The notes beneath the pieces are model-generated. The model saw only the letters and a list, made by a program, of their open reading frames with translations, ran no database searches and had not been told where the DNA came from. From positions 874,782-938,781 of the forward strand of contig JAJEKV010000012.1 in the NCBI GenBank assembly GCA_021234155.1: 64,000 nt of DNA. Reading direction: 5' to 3'. How positions within the stretch are numbered: the stretch's first letter is position 1; each line of letters opens with the position of its first letter. The DNA is from Isoetes taiwanensis. Lineage: Eukaryota > Streptophyta > Lycopodiopsida > Isoetales > Isoetaceae. Positions 20,760 to 33,272 of the stretch are shown here, in pieces. The translations under genes were made by a program, and so were the position numbers.

Positions 20760-22560
20760 CCTTCAACTAATGTTGAGCCAAGAAAGAAAGAAGGAGAAGA
20801 GGCAAGGATAACAAATAAAAGAATGTTGTGATCTTGGAGAGTGAAGAGGCTCCGGCAAAGCATCTAAGCTTGTTGGAAATAAAAGAAAGAGGGTCTTTGG
20901 AGAGAGGTTCATGGACACACGAAGCTATGGAAGAGGCCCTAGTAGCTATTGAAGATGGAATACAAATATCCCTTAAGAAGATAAACAACCACCACGAATC
21001 CACCCTTAGAAACGGTACATTATGAGAGAAGCACACAAAAGCAAGGTCCAAAGCCAAGATTTTTGTGTGATAGGATGTGCCATGGAAGAATGGAATTCGA
21101 GGAAAAGCATGGTGGAGGAGGTTGGGGCATGGGCATCCTACACTAACATTGAGGAGTCCACAATGTGTAGAGGTGCAAAAGAGTTATGGCTTTGAATACT
21201 AACAACCTTGAGGCCTTCTATTCCCAATTGCAAAAAGTGTAGACTGGAGCTTGATCTCACATCAGACCGGATGTGGAATGTGGATGAAACTGGAATACAA
21301 GTGGGAGAGGAAGGGTGTGAAAGGTGCTAGAATAAAAAGGTTCACATGTTGTGAATTAGACTGTTCCTAATGATAGGGAATGGACTCCTGATGGTTTGTT
21401 GTATTAATGCACAAGGGGCAAGCTACCATGATGCTATGTCTTCGAGGCAAAAGAATGAGGAACTTGGATCTTATAGCAGGTGTGATTTTGGTGCAAGTAT
21501 GGGATTTCAGAAAAAAGCATGGATGACAAACCAACTTTTGATAAGTGGTTGACATCTCACTTCAAGTATAAAGTGCCTCGTGGTGTAAGCATTCGAGACC
21601 TCATCTGCTCATATGTGATGGACATGGATCACATGTCACCATTGAAGTAATTGAGCATGCAAGGGAGATGGGCACGCATATTCTTTGTTTGCCTCCTCAC
21701 ACTAGCCATAGATTGCAGCCCTTAGATGTCTCATGCTTTTAGAGCATTTAAAGGTTGCATGTTTAATTTCATTTTGTTTAATCAATTTAGTTGTGAACTA
21801 ACAATATCTATTTGTTGATTTGTAGACAAATTTAGGGTGTGAGGGGCTGATTACATGTTGAAGAAGGAGGCCAAGCTTAAGTGCGCCAAGTCTTGCCAAC
21901 CCCAACTAATACAAATGGGAAAAAGGTGGCGAATCCCTTGAAAGTTACCAAGGAAGACATGGCTTCCATGGTGTGGCCATGCCATGCCATGGATCTTACT
22001 CCCGAGAATATAAAGTCCTGGTTTTGAGGCCAATCGAATTTGGCCTTTGATTACATGCATGTTAAAGGGACCCTAATGTAGCCAACTTTGAGAGTGTAAT
22101 TGTTGATGAAGATGATAGGAAAGATGAGGAAGATGGGGAAGATGTTGGAGAAGAAGGTGAGGAAGAGTTAGATACCAATATATACTTGGTATTGCTGGTC
22201 AAGTTCCCTTGCATGCTGAAAATACTTTGGAGGATGCACAAAGGCAAATTGACCTTGTGCTGAGACCCCCCATGCCTCCACCCTAGTCGCTAAGTTGAGC
22301 AGCAAGGCCACTTGTGGAATGACCCTTTGAGGCTGACCAAGCACTTGCATGTCTCCAATTAGCATGGAACCTAAAGCACAAAAGCTACCTGTGCCAAATT
22401 GATTTAGAATCTAGGCCGCTAGTCCAAGTGGTGATGTGGCAAAGGTTCGAGGCCCTTAGGAGGAAACAAGAGCTAGAGAAGATGAAGATTGAGAGAATTG
22501 AGAAAGAGGAAAGAGACTTATAGAGATGAGGAAGAAGGCAAGGATAGATGAGCTTGCAAG
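20760..22560 (+). pseudogene. Dead pogo/Tigger-like DDE_1 transposase
   Basis: A Psq-type helix-turn-helix remnant lies at about 20,907-21,020 (GSWTHEAMEEALVAIEDG). The DDE_1 catalytic core follows in shifting frames: NVDETGIQVGE around 21,276-21,310, a GHGSHVTIEVIEHARE block around 21,617-21,670, and PPHTSHRLQPLDVSCFRAFK words around 21,690-21,750. These carry the three acidic positions expected of pogo-type DDD transposases. A glutamate-rich stretch near 22,100 and a Lys/Glu-rich coiled tail near 22,450 fit the C-terminal part of such proteins. Many stops and frameshifts break it, so it is inactive. The family is related to CENP-B and Jerky-type proteins. Confidence 0.75.
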
Positions 22561-23599
22561 TAGGTTGGGGAAAGAAGGGTAGCTAAGGAGGTGGAAGAAG
22601 CCCTTAAGAATGCTTGCATATGAGAAGGCGGTGATGCATGGAGATTAAGAGCATATAACTTCAACCAAAGTCCAGCCCCTTTTTGAAGAGATGTTTGAGT
22701 TCAAAAACTCTAACTAGTGAGGTTAGGAGATGCAGAGAAACCAGCAGTGCATGTGAGGATAATGAAGAAGAAAGGCTATGTGCAAGTTGCAAATGCCTTT
22801 GAGATCAACATTTTTGAGGCCTTTTTCATGATGCACAAAGAGGAGTTTAGTGATGGGCACTTTGTTGATGTCCCATGGGATGAACCGGAAAGAAGGAGGG
22901 GAAGGTGGCTCCATGTGACATTATAGGTTGACATGTTGCCGGGACCCTTTCAATTATGAAGAAGATGATGTGTGCATACCATCGCCAATTGGTGAAGCTG
23001 GTCACTTGCAATCAAAAGAGTTCCATTTGGTGATGTTACTAACACTTGTGATGGCTTTGTTGCATGTCGGCAAGGATCACGACATGCAAATTGAGGGAAT
23101 GATAGTTGATAGTGTGAAGAGGTGCATGGCATTAGAAATGCAAGGTGCTAACTTCCTTGTATTGATGCACCGATCACGAGGACCAGGGAATAGCTTCAAA
23201 ATTTTGTAAGGAGGGCATGCCACATTTTGTATAGTGCTACTAGTCACAAGAATGCTCACCGTAAAGGGCATCCCATTTTTGTACATCCTTTTTACTTGTA
23301 ATCCTAACTTGAATTTTTGATGTTTTAATTGTGTTCTTACCAATTTCCTTTGCTGTTGTGTGTTGTACAACAGATTAACTTGTATTAACTTGTTTGGGAT
23401 ATTAACTTAGGTTTCTCTTGCGAGTTCACTTGCCATTGCATGTTCACTTGTATGAATGGAGGTAAGTCACACAACCATTTTGCTTTATGCAACCTTTTGT
23501 TCTTGGAGGGCAAGTGGTGTGCCCGCCATGCAAGTGGGCGCTGCGCTGTTGCTTGCCCTCCCTTACTAATTGTTTCATGGTTGCTGCAGAGGGGATCTT
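22561..23599. other. Downstream part of the pogo insertion, unresolved
   Basis: Short broken frames continue, for example a 69-codon plus frame at 22,717-22,926. They may be the end of the transposase gene or its flank. No terminal inverted repeat was found. Confidence 0.3.
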
Positions 23600-24155
23600 T
23601 AGGACCATATAACCATCATCCATGACATGAAAAGCCAGGTTATGGCATGAAAGCCCCTGAAGACCAAGCTATGTATGCCATCACACTCAGAGAACCCTAC
23701 TGATCATACCATACACCCATTCCATCCAGGCTCTTTTTTTCCACAAAGCTCGCATACCCCTTCTCCATTCGCAGTCATCTTCAGTTTCCAACGAACTCCT
23801 TCCTCAGTGGCCGAGCCACGTATAGTTACCGGTCTGGATACTTGAGCATGCACAGACACACACCCTTCCATCTACAGTCCTCGCCAAGTTTCAAACGATC
23901 CAGTCTACAACCACTATCATAAGGATATTAGTAAATTTACCCTTCAAAAACTGGGTATTTTTGGAGCTTTTGGAACTTCTGGTGTGCCAAGGTTGAGTTC
24001 CTACTTCTCCTCCCCTCAAAAAAAAGTATTGAGAGAATGCTTTTCACAAATGCCATGGTGTAGGCGGATGAAAAATGATATAATTCCTGTGAGCTGAGGC
24101 ACAAAGAACACATAGAGTAGATCAAAAAGGAGGAAAGGGGCCAAGGATAGTGCTT
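23600..24155. repeat. Array module C, first copy, resumes after the insertion
   Basis: CCATATAACCATCATCCATG and the words ATACCATACACCCATTCCAT and CCATGGTGTAGGCGGATGAA mark module C. Together with module B at 13,820-14,425 it forms the interrupted first unit. Confidence 0.8.
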
Positions 24156-27100
24156 GCAGATTAGAAACAAGATAGCACACATCTAGCATATAACATTGAA
24201 GTCACCTTAAGAGCTTCGGATAGACAATATGGGAGTCACCTCAAGGGCACTCATTCAACAGACAAAAGGATCTCTAGAGTTCATTTAATCCATTGGCATG
24301 AGGAGTTTTTCAAGGTGCGAGAGGGAAGACTCAAGAAAAAATGGGCAGTGTATAGGAAAGGAGCAGCACTCATTTCTGACCCTTGGCTTCGGAACCCCTA
24401 GTTGCGTTACTCCCACTCTCGACACTCCCTCATCAAGGCACTCAAGACATACCCTCAAGGCACTACAAGACATTCCCTTGATATCTTCCTCATCAGGGTA
24501 GGTATTACTTTGCATATCCCTTAGCACTTTGACTATCCTCCATCTTATTCCTTAAGTACCCAAAGATGCCAATACTTGTCAAACATTCGTATAGCAAAAG
24601 AAAAAAAAAGGGATATAACAAAGAAAGAGGGAAGTGAAATACACAAAGAAAGGAGGGGCTGCCAGGACCATCAACATCGTCTCTACCAAGGTAATTATAT
24701 TAGGACCATGTCATTAATTTTCGATATGGCCACATTTTGAACCATCTGGAAACTTCGTTCAAATTAAAGGGTATGCATCCTCTTTGTAAAACCATTTTGA
24801 GAGTTGCATACTTGATCTTATCATCTCCACAAAGAATTGTGTTGAAACTACTCGAGAGCTTGGTATGCCATAAAATGGAAAAGTTCTTAGCAAATTAAGC
24901 TACTATAAAGTGTGTGCCACAAGCTTTCAACGAGCCCAAGAACTTCCTTGTCATGAATGGAGGTCCATGACTATGATCAAAAGAAAGCTTTTGCTCTAGC
25001 GGCCGAAAAATTTTGTATGTTCTTAGACTCTGAATTTCTTTTTACTCATATTCCATGGTTGCAGGCGGATAGGACCATATAATCATCAGCCATGACATGA
25101 AAAGCTAGGTTATGGCATGAATGCCCTCAAGACCAAGCCATGACACTTTCGAGAACCCTTCCGATCATACCATACACCCATTCCATCGAGGCTCTTTTTT
25201 TTTTTATTCACAACAATCCATCCTTCCACACTGAGCTCACATACCTTCTCCATTCACAATCATCTTAACCCGAGTTCCCAGCGAACTCCTTTCGGCGGTA
25301 GAGCCACATTACGGGTTACCGGGATGCCAGGCAGCCTCCTTTGAGTAGCCATGAGGATGCTCAATTGCGGATACCTTAGACTAGGACACACCCTTCCATC
25401 CTACGGTCCTCCCCAAGTTTCAAATGATCCAGGTCTACAACCACTATCTATAAAGGATATTAGTAAATTTACCCTTCAAAAATTGGGGTATTTTGGAGCT
25501 TTTGGAACTTCCCAGAATCTGCAGCAGTTCTACTTTCCCCCCCTCCCCAAAAAAACCCGGTACTGCGGCAATGCTTTTCACAAATGCCATGGTGTGAGGC
25601 ATGAAATGATATAATTCTAATTGAGTGAGGCACAACAACACGTAGAGTAGATTCAAAGAGGCGGGGAAGGGGCCAAGGATAGGCATGCAGAGTTTAGAAA
25701 CAAGATAGCACACATCTAGCATAACATTGAAGTCACCTTAAGAGCTCTGGGATAGCACAATATGGGAGTCACCTCAAAGGGCACTCATTCTTACGTACAA
25801 AAGGAACTCTCCCCAGTTCATTTAATCCATTGGCATGAGGAGTTTTTCAAGGTCGCGAGAGAGGGAAGACTCAAGAAAAATGTTATATGGAAAGGAGCAA
25901 AGACTTCATTTCCGACCCTTTGGCTCGAATCAACCCCCTAGTTCGTTACTCTCCCACTCTCGACTTACTCCCTCATCAAAGGCACTCAAGACATACCCTC
26001 AAGGCACTACAAGACATTCCCTCGATATCTTCCTCATCAGGGTAGGTATTACTTGCATATCCCTTAGCACTTTGACTATCCTCCATCTTATTCCTTAAGT
26101 ACCCAGCATGCCAATAAACATCGTGATAGCAAAAAGAAAAAAAAGGGATATAACAAAGAAAGCAGTAGTAAGTAAATACACATCAAGGATATCAGCCAAG
26201 GACCATCTATCGGGTTTCCTAAGGTAATTATATTCGGACCATGTCATTACCTCATCGATATGGGCTTGAACCCATCTGGAAACTCGTCAAATTAGTATGC
26301 ACCTCTTTGTCGAGAACCATTTTGAGAGTTGCATACTTGATCTTATCATCTCCACAGAGAGGCAGTGAAACTATCAGAGCTTGGTATGCCGTAAAATGGA
26401 AAAGTTCTTAGCAAATTAAGCACTACTATAAAGTGTGTGCCACAAGCTTTTCAACAAGCCCAAGAACTTCCAAAGCCGCTACGAGGTCCATGACTATGAT
26501 CAAAAGAAAGCCGCAGCTAGCAGCAGGTACATGTTCTTAGACTCTGAATTTCTTTTACTCATATATTCCACACAGGCAGATACCATATAACCATCAGCCA
26601 TGACATGAAAAGCTAGGTTATGGCTTGAATGCCCCTGAAGACCAAGCTATGACACTCAGAGAACCCTTTTGATCATACCATACACCCATTCCATCGAGGC
26701 TCTTCTTTTTATTCACAATAATCCATCCTTCCACGTAGCTCACATACCCTCTCCATTCACAATCATCTTCGGGATTCCCCAACTAACTCCTTCCCGGCAG
26801 CCGGGCGCGCACGATAGTTATCGGCCGGATACTCTGGCGACCTTTCCTTTCTAGTAGCCATGCCGATCCACGTCCCAATTCCGGATACCTTAGATGCAGA
26901 GACACACCCTTCCATCCTAGGTCCCTCCCTAAGTTTCAAATGATCCAGGTCTACAACCACTATCATAAGGATATTAGTAAATTTTGCCCTTTCAAAATTG
27001 GGTATTTTTGGAGCTTTTGGAACTCTGGGTAGTCGACTAGCGGTTCTACTTCCCAAAAAAAAACCTTGTACCTCAAGGTAATGCTTTCACAAAATGCCAT

Positions 27101-30100
27101 GGTGTAGAAGCGAGATGAAATGATATAATTCCTGTGAGAGGCACAACAACCGTAGAGTAGATTCAAAGAGGCGAGGGAAGGGGCCAAGGATAGTGCACTG
27201 AGTTTAGAAACAAGATAGCACACATCCAAAGATAACATTGAAGTCACCTTAAGGCTTGAGGACATAAAGTGGTATGGGGAGTCACCTCAAGGGCACTCCA
27301 TTCTTTCTCGATAAAAGGATATCTCCCCAGGAGTTCATTTTAATCCATTTGCATGAGGAGTTTTTCAAGGTCTTAGAGGGAAGACTCAAGAAAAATGGGC
27401 ATTATATATAGGAAAGGAGCAAGACTCATTTGCCCAGCAACCCGGAACCCCTAGTTCAAGTATCTCCCTTCTGACCTCCCTCATCAAGGCACTCAAGACA
27501 TACCCTCAAGGCACTACAAGACACCTCCCGACATCTTCCTCCATCGTAGGTATTACTTGCATATCCTTTAGCACTTTGACTATCCTCCATCTTATTCCAA
27601 GTACGGCTGCCAATAAAGATGCATGGCAAAATAAAAAAAAAAGGGATATAACAAAGAAAAAAGGAAATACCTGAAAAGATAAGCACCATCAACATAGATC
27701 TCTACCAAGGTAATTATATTGGGACCATGTCATTACCTCATCGATATGGGCTTGAACTTGACGTGAAACTCGTCAAATTGGTATGCACCCTTTGTCGAAC
27801 CATTTTGAGAGTTGCATACTTGATCTTATCATCATCCACAGAGAGGCGGTGAAAACTATCAGAGCTTGGTATGTAAAAAATGGAGAAGTTCTTATAAATT
27901 AAGCACTACTATGAAGTGTGTGCCACAAGCTTTTCTAACAAGCCCAGAACTTCCAAAAGCCATCTTGAGGACTATGATCAAAAAAGCAAATGACTAGCAA
28001 AGGGTACATGTTCTTGAACTCACGAATTTCTTTTACTCATATTATTCCACACAAAAGATACCATATAACCATGACCCCATGACATGGAAATTGTGGCTAT
28101 GGAATGCCCTCAAGACCAAGCTATGACACTCAGGAGAACCCTTTGATCATACCATACACCCATTCCGCTCGAGGCTCTTTTTTTTTATTCACAATAATCC
28201 ATCCTTCCACTTAGAGCTCACAGCCCTTCTCCATTCACAATCATCTTGATTCCCCAGCGAACTCCTTCCCTCGGCAATGAGAGCCACGTATAGTTATCTG
28301 GCCCGGATACTTGAGGCAACCTCCCTTTCTAGTAGCCATACGATCAGCTCAATTCGGATACCTTAGATGCATAGACACACACCTTCCATCCCATCCTCCC
28401 CAAGTTTCAAATGATCCGGTCTACAACCACTATCATAAGGATATTAGAAATTTACCCTTCAAAATTGGGTATTTTTGGAGCTTTTTGGAACTTAAGTAGC
28501 AGCGGTTCGGTTCCTACCCTTCCCCAAAACCACCGGTACCTGTTGCAATGCTTTCACAAATGCCATGGTGTAGAGCGGATGAAATGATATAATTCCGAGG
28601 AGGCACAACAAACAACGTAGAGTAGATTCAAAGAGGCAGGAAGGGGCCAAGGATAGTGCACAGAGTTTAGAAACAAGATAGCACACATCTAGCATAACAT
28701 TGAAGTCACCTTAAGAGCTTCAGATAGCACAATATGGGAGTCACCTCAAGGGCACTCATTCTTCTGTACAAAAGGATATCTCTCCAGTTCATTTAATCCA
28801 TTGGCATGAGGAGTTTTTCAAGGTCTAAATGTAGAGGAAGACTCAGAAAAAATGGGTGATATATAGGAAAGAACGTACTCATTTCGAATTTTGGCCGGAA
28901 CCCTAGTTCGTTACTCCCACTCTCGACACTCCTCATCAAGGCACTCAAGACACCCTCAAAGGCACTAAGACATTCCTCGATATCTTCCTCATCAGGGTAT
29001 TACTTGCATATCCCTTAGCACTTTGACTATCCTCCATCTTATTCCTTAGTACCGACATGCCAATAAACATGCATAGCAAAAAAAAAAAAAGGGATATAAC
29101 AAGAAAGAAAGAGTAAGTAAATACACAAAGAAAGGATAGGGGCTGCCAAGGACCATCAACATCGTCTCTACCAAGGTAATTATATTGGGACCATGTCATT
29201 ACCTCATCGATAGGCTTGAACCCATCCTGGGAACTTCGTCAAATTAGTATGCACCTCTTTGTCGAAAACCATTTTGAGAGTTGCATACTTGATCTTTATC
29301 ATCTCCACGTGAAGCGTTGAAATCGAGCTTGGTATGCCGTGAAATGGAAAAGTTCTTAGCAAATTAAGCACTACTATAAAGTGTGTGCCCTAGAAGCTTT
29401 TTCAACAAACCCAAGAACTACAAAGCCGCTCAGTCGATGGTTATGATCAAAGCCATGACTAGCGGAAGGTACATGTTCTGGACTCTGAATGGGCTCTTTT
29501 ACTCATATATTCCACAGTGAGTATACCATATAACCATCAGCCATGACATGAAAAGCTAGGTTATGGCTTGAATGCCCCTGAAGACCAAGCCATGACACTC
29601 AGAGAACCCTTCTGATCATACCATACACCCATTCCATCGAGGCTCTTTTTTTTATTCACAATAATCCATCCTTCCACAGAGCTCACATACCCCTTCTCCA
29701 TTCACAATCATCTTGAGTTAATGAACTCCTTCCTCTGGCAAGAGCACGTATAGTTATCAGTGCGGATACTTGAAAGCAACCTCCTTTCTAGTAGCCATGC
29801 AGATCCAGCTCAATTGGATACCTTAGATGCCACCGGACACACCCTTCCATCTGGTCCTCCCCAAGTTTCAAATGATCAGTCTACAACAACTATCATCTGG
29901 AGATTAGTAAATTTACCCTTCAAAAATTGGGTACTTTTGGAGCTTTTGGAACCACGGTAATGGCAACAGTTCCTACTACCCCCAAAACCGGCGGTAGACT
30001 GTTGCAATGCTTTTCACAAAATGCTATGGTGTAGGCGGATGAAATGCTATAATTCCGAGGTGAGGCACAACGGGGACGTGAGAGTAGATGTAAAAAAGGC

Positions 30101-30370
30101 TGGAAGGGATCAGGATAGTGCACATAGTTTAGAAACAGATAGCACACATCTAGCACAACATTGGAGTCACCTTAAGAGCCCGGATAGCACAATATAGGAG
30201 TCACCTCAAGGGCACCATTCTTCTATACAAGAAGATCTCTCCCCAGTTCTGTTAATCCAATGGCATGAGGAGTTGTGCAAGGTGCAAGAGGCAAGACTCA
30301 AGAAAAAATGGGCAGTGTACAAGGGAGAAGTAGCACTCATTTCTGACCCTTGGCCTCAGAACCCCTAGTT
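24156..30370. repeat. Tandem array of four ABC units of about 1.5 kb, plus a final module A
   Basis: The word AGAAACAAGATAGCACACAT recurs near 24,164, 25,697, 27,208, 28,670 and 30,131, giving periods of about 1,533, 1,511, 1,462 and 1,461. Each unit has module A (AGTCACCTTAAGAG), module B (CTCGACACTCC, ATCTTCCTCATCAGGGTAG) and module C (CATGACATGAAAAGCTAGG). After the last A the sequence passes into module D as it does at 11.6 kb. Copies differ by many small indels. Module B keeps a minus-strand frame with a hydrophobic stretch followed by KMEDSQSAKGYASNTYPDEE, in four or more copies. The function is unknown. Confidence 0.85.
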
Positions 30371-31306
30371 GGGTTACTTTTAGTTTCTTTTTTTTTTTTG
30401 GTATTTTATGATGGGGTTTAGTTCCTAGGTTTCATTTGGGCTTATAAGTAGCATTTAATTAAAGTGGGTCTCATGCGATTCCCATTCTTTTTGGAACCCT
30501 CTTATTTCAAACGAGAAGAATATCTTGAAGTGAATTAATCATTAAAAAGAAGAGTTTGTGTGAGGTTTGACCCTTTACGAAGACATTTTGCCTCTTTTTT
30601 CTTAGATGAGTCGAGAAAAAGCAAAAACACATAAAAAACAAAATTGTTTACCCATACAAGGCAAAGTGTTAGACTTGAAAAGAATTTTATTCATAAACGA
30701 GATCACTACAATATATATTCTGATGGGGACGAAAGACCATGGTGGTGATAGATTTTGTCATAATGGTTACATCCTCATCACACAGTCCCACCTAAAGGGA
30801 ACAACACCCAAAGCACCCTCCAACCTTTTTCAAACTTTGGGAACAACTTGACGACGATGAAAAGCCTCATGAAGAGATGTTTTTTGAGCCATGAGCTAGC
30901 CCATTCAACCGATTTCGCCGCCCTCTTTTTGTATCCTGTCTTCAATGTTCGGGCAAAAACTGCTTCTTCACTCACCTCCATGGATCTTATGCAATACTTG
31001 CATGATCTTTTGGAGTCCATAAAGTTGGGAAATCTTCTTCCTTTCCTCGGGACCCCTTCCAGTTTTGTAATACCTATGATTATGAGTAAGTTTATCCTAA
31101 TGCCCTGGTAAGAGTGCTCTGCGGGGGAGCTGTGCCAGATTCCCTGCCACCTTGAAGAGAGAAATTTCATAAAGGCGAACTATATCCAGATGCATTTCAA
31201 TCAAGGCCTTGTTCCCAACTATAGATATTGACTTCATTCCAAATAACATATCCCCTTGGGATAACAGACTGTTTATATACCACTCGCACACAATCTGATC
31301 TTCATC
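30371..31306. repeat. Module D, copy 2
   Basis: Direct repeat of about 11,640-12,620. It starts with a poly-T run before GGTATTTTATGATGGGG and ends near CAATCTGATCTTCATCAA. Identity is clearly higher than between array units. Confidence 0.8.
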
Positions 31307-31567
31307 AATTAAGCTTGTAATAAAGTACTTGATAACCCTTGGCCATATGGGAATCTTGTGGATTGGACCTATAGTACCATTAATGCTGACCTTGCCAAAC
31401 AATGGCACATCCTCCATAAACCTCTTGCCCCTCCAAAGGTCCATATTTTCTTGAGAGACCAAGGACTTATCCATATAGTGATGCTCTGTAAGGAATTTTA
31501 GGACAAAATGAGATATATGTTTATACCTGTATTTGTACAATATTTTTGTACGTGTCTTTTGGTTCAT
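30778..31567 (-). pseudogene. Unidentified gene relic in two overlapping frames
   Basis: A 156-codon frame (31,097-31,567) is followed by a 130-codon frame (30,778-31,170) that overlaps it by 74 bases. The C-terminal part of the first and all of the conserved part of the second recur in the copy at 12.1-12.6 kb. Visible residues include KIPIWPRVIKYFITSL and KRSCKYCIRSMEV. The two frames look like one older gene broken by a frameshift. No family was recognised; an origin in a retroelement is likely but unproven. Confidence 0.3.
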
Positions 31568-31694
31568 GCCTTTTCACATGGACAAAAGGCCACAATTGTG
31601 TATGTTTTTGTTAACTTGGAATAAGAGATGTAGTTTAGGTACTCGTGCTCTCTTTGTAGATGCATTTCTTGTTCCTTGTTCCTTGTTCATTACA
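31482..31694 (+). repeat. Possible LTR 3' part before a primer-binding site
   Basis: The stretch ends TTCATTACA just before a tRNA-complementary site, as the inner end of a plus-strand LTR would. It has a threefold TTCCTTG-type repeat near 31,672-31,688. The start of the LTR and its partner were not found. Confidence 0.35.
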
Positions 31695-31696
31695 TT

Positions 31697-31708
31697 TCGT
31701 ATCAGAGC
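31697..31708 (+). promoter_or_regulatory. Retroelement primer-binding site for initiator methionine tRNA
   Basis: TCGTATCAGAGC matches 11 of 12 bases of the typical plant LTR-retrotransposon site. A short frame starting MEALTKNLANMQD follows at 31,741, in the place of a gag gene, but stops quickly. This suggests the decayed 5' end of a Ty1/copia-like element. Confidence 0.55.
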
Positions 31709-31740
31709 ATGGAAGACAATCTTGTGAAAAACATTCAAAA

Positions 31741-33218
31741 TGGAAGCATTGACTAAGAATCTTGCCAATATGCAAGATTGTAAGAATTTTTCTTATTAAG
31801 AACAAAAACCTTTAGTTCCAATTCATATGAATGGAATGAGTAGGAATGATGTGAATGTAAATGAAAACATCAATAAGAAGCTTTCCAGCATGAAAGCATA
31901 AGAACAAGAACATGGATTTTTTTTACGAATCTTAAGAATGATTTTACTCATCTAGGTTTGAGTGAAGGGAATAAGGATCTTGCATATGTGCAAGATTATA
32001 AGAATTTTAAGGATTCTTCTTTCCTTTTGTAGGAGAAGACGATCTTAAGAATGATAGAGAATGTCTTAGAGGGTTGGTTCCCACATTTTACCCCCTCTCG
32101 AGTGTTGTTGATGAAAGGCTATTTTGCAAAAGCTTGTTTATCGACTTCTCCATGCCTTGTGCACTCCACCTTTGCTAGGCTTCCATACTTCCTAAAACCA
32201 AGGTGCATGAGCCCAAAAGATGTGCAAGTAGTGCGTAGTGCATTGACTTCACTCTCTCCCCATCGTCCTATGAAAGCCCTAATAAATTTGTTATTAAGCT
32301 TGCCACGAACATTTCTGCATCTTGTCTTGTGAGGTCCATTCTCGAGATGTATGCTAACAATTGCATAATGCCTCCCATGCCTTTTTCCTCAATAACGAAT
32401 TAATGCCATGCGTGGCGGTCTGCGCTCGCATCAACCCAACAATTTTCCAAATTCATAGACCTTTTTCTCCCATCTAGTTTCCGTTCAGAGCCTCTCTATG
32501 ATTCTTTATGAAAGTGGCGATTCATAAACAAGGATTTGGGCACTCATCGGTGAATTAAGCCTCGGCGTTTTGTAGGGGTACCAGTTAGAACAATTTCGCA
32601 ATGTAAAAATGAAGAGCAAGGCGATTTGATAAAACATGCTTCATTAATGCCATTGGCAAGAAAGACAGTTTGTACTTACAAATTGCAGAAAGATGAAAAC
32701 CATAAAAACATGACAAAAGCTTCTGATCGGCAAGAAAGAATTGCCACGAGAACTGCAGAAGTTTATAGAGGAACAGAGATACAGGGCTTATGATAAAAGA
32801 TGGAGATGGGAAGGTGGCATGTGGGCAAATGAATCTAATCAGTTCTCAAGGTCGATGAGTGCCTGAAGGTCCCATATATTGGGATCCTGGATCTCTAAGC
32901 ATCATCCCTCATGGCTGTGGTTGCAAAGGAACCAGCCAGTCAATAGGAAGCCCACGAATTTGCGAATAGACCACCAGTCGCCCATCTTGCAGCCAGGCCA
33001 GGCATAAAGACAAAGGCATCGTCCTCAGAGCTGTCAGATTTTTGCCATAGCCAGGACCTTGGCGCTTGCAAATGTGTTACCGCCAACATGCATTTGCCCT
33101 GAACGGGCGTGTGATGAAGAGCAAAGAGAAGGTAAAATAAAATAAAATAAAAATATCAATTTGGAATTAAAAAAAACTGATCATCTAAGAGGTGTTTTTA
33201 TAAGACACATGTTTTCAC
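31741..33218. other. Decayed retroelement body and non-coding DNA
   Basis: Only a 93-codon plus frame at 32,051-32,332 stands out, without a recognised domain. An AAAAT microsatellite lies at 33,132-33,155. Confidence 0.3.
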
Positions 33219-33272
33219 ATGGTGGGGGTTCAATCCTCACTTACCAATTGGTGGGGGTTCAATCCTCACTTA
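33219..33272. repeat. Tandem duplication of a 28 bp word
   Basis: GGTGGGGGTTCAATCCTCAC occurs twice, 28 bases apart. The word contains GGTTCAATCC, close to a polymerase III B box, so a SINE tail or duplicated promoter box is possible. Confidence 0.6.

Larger units (their letters stand above)
14426..23599. mobile_element. Composite insertion of about 9.2 kb inside the tandem array
   Basis: The insertion is defined by the break of module B at 14,426 and the start of module C at 23,600. It holds LTR-like direct repeats (14,775-16,205 and 19,090-20,553), a minus-strand primer-binding site at 16,697, a 439-base tandem duplication at 18,089 and a dead pogo-type transposase at 20,760-22,560. More than one element is probably nested. 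No target duplication was identified at the outer borders. Confidence 0.5.

Noticed and set aside
25351-25614. Recurring plus frames in array module C
   Set aside because: The frame is broken differently in each unit and the peptide is not preserved, unlike the minus-strand frame of module B.
24156-30370. CRISPR-like or immune-type repeat array
   Set aside because: Units are about 1.5 kb, diverged and in plant nuclear DNA; no short direct repeats with spacers.
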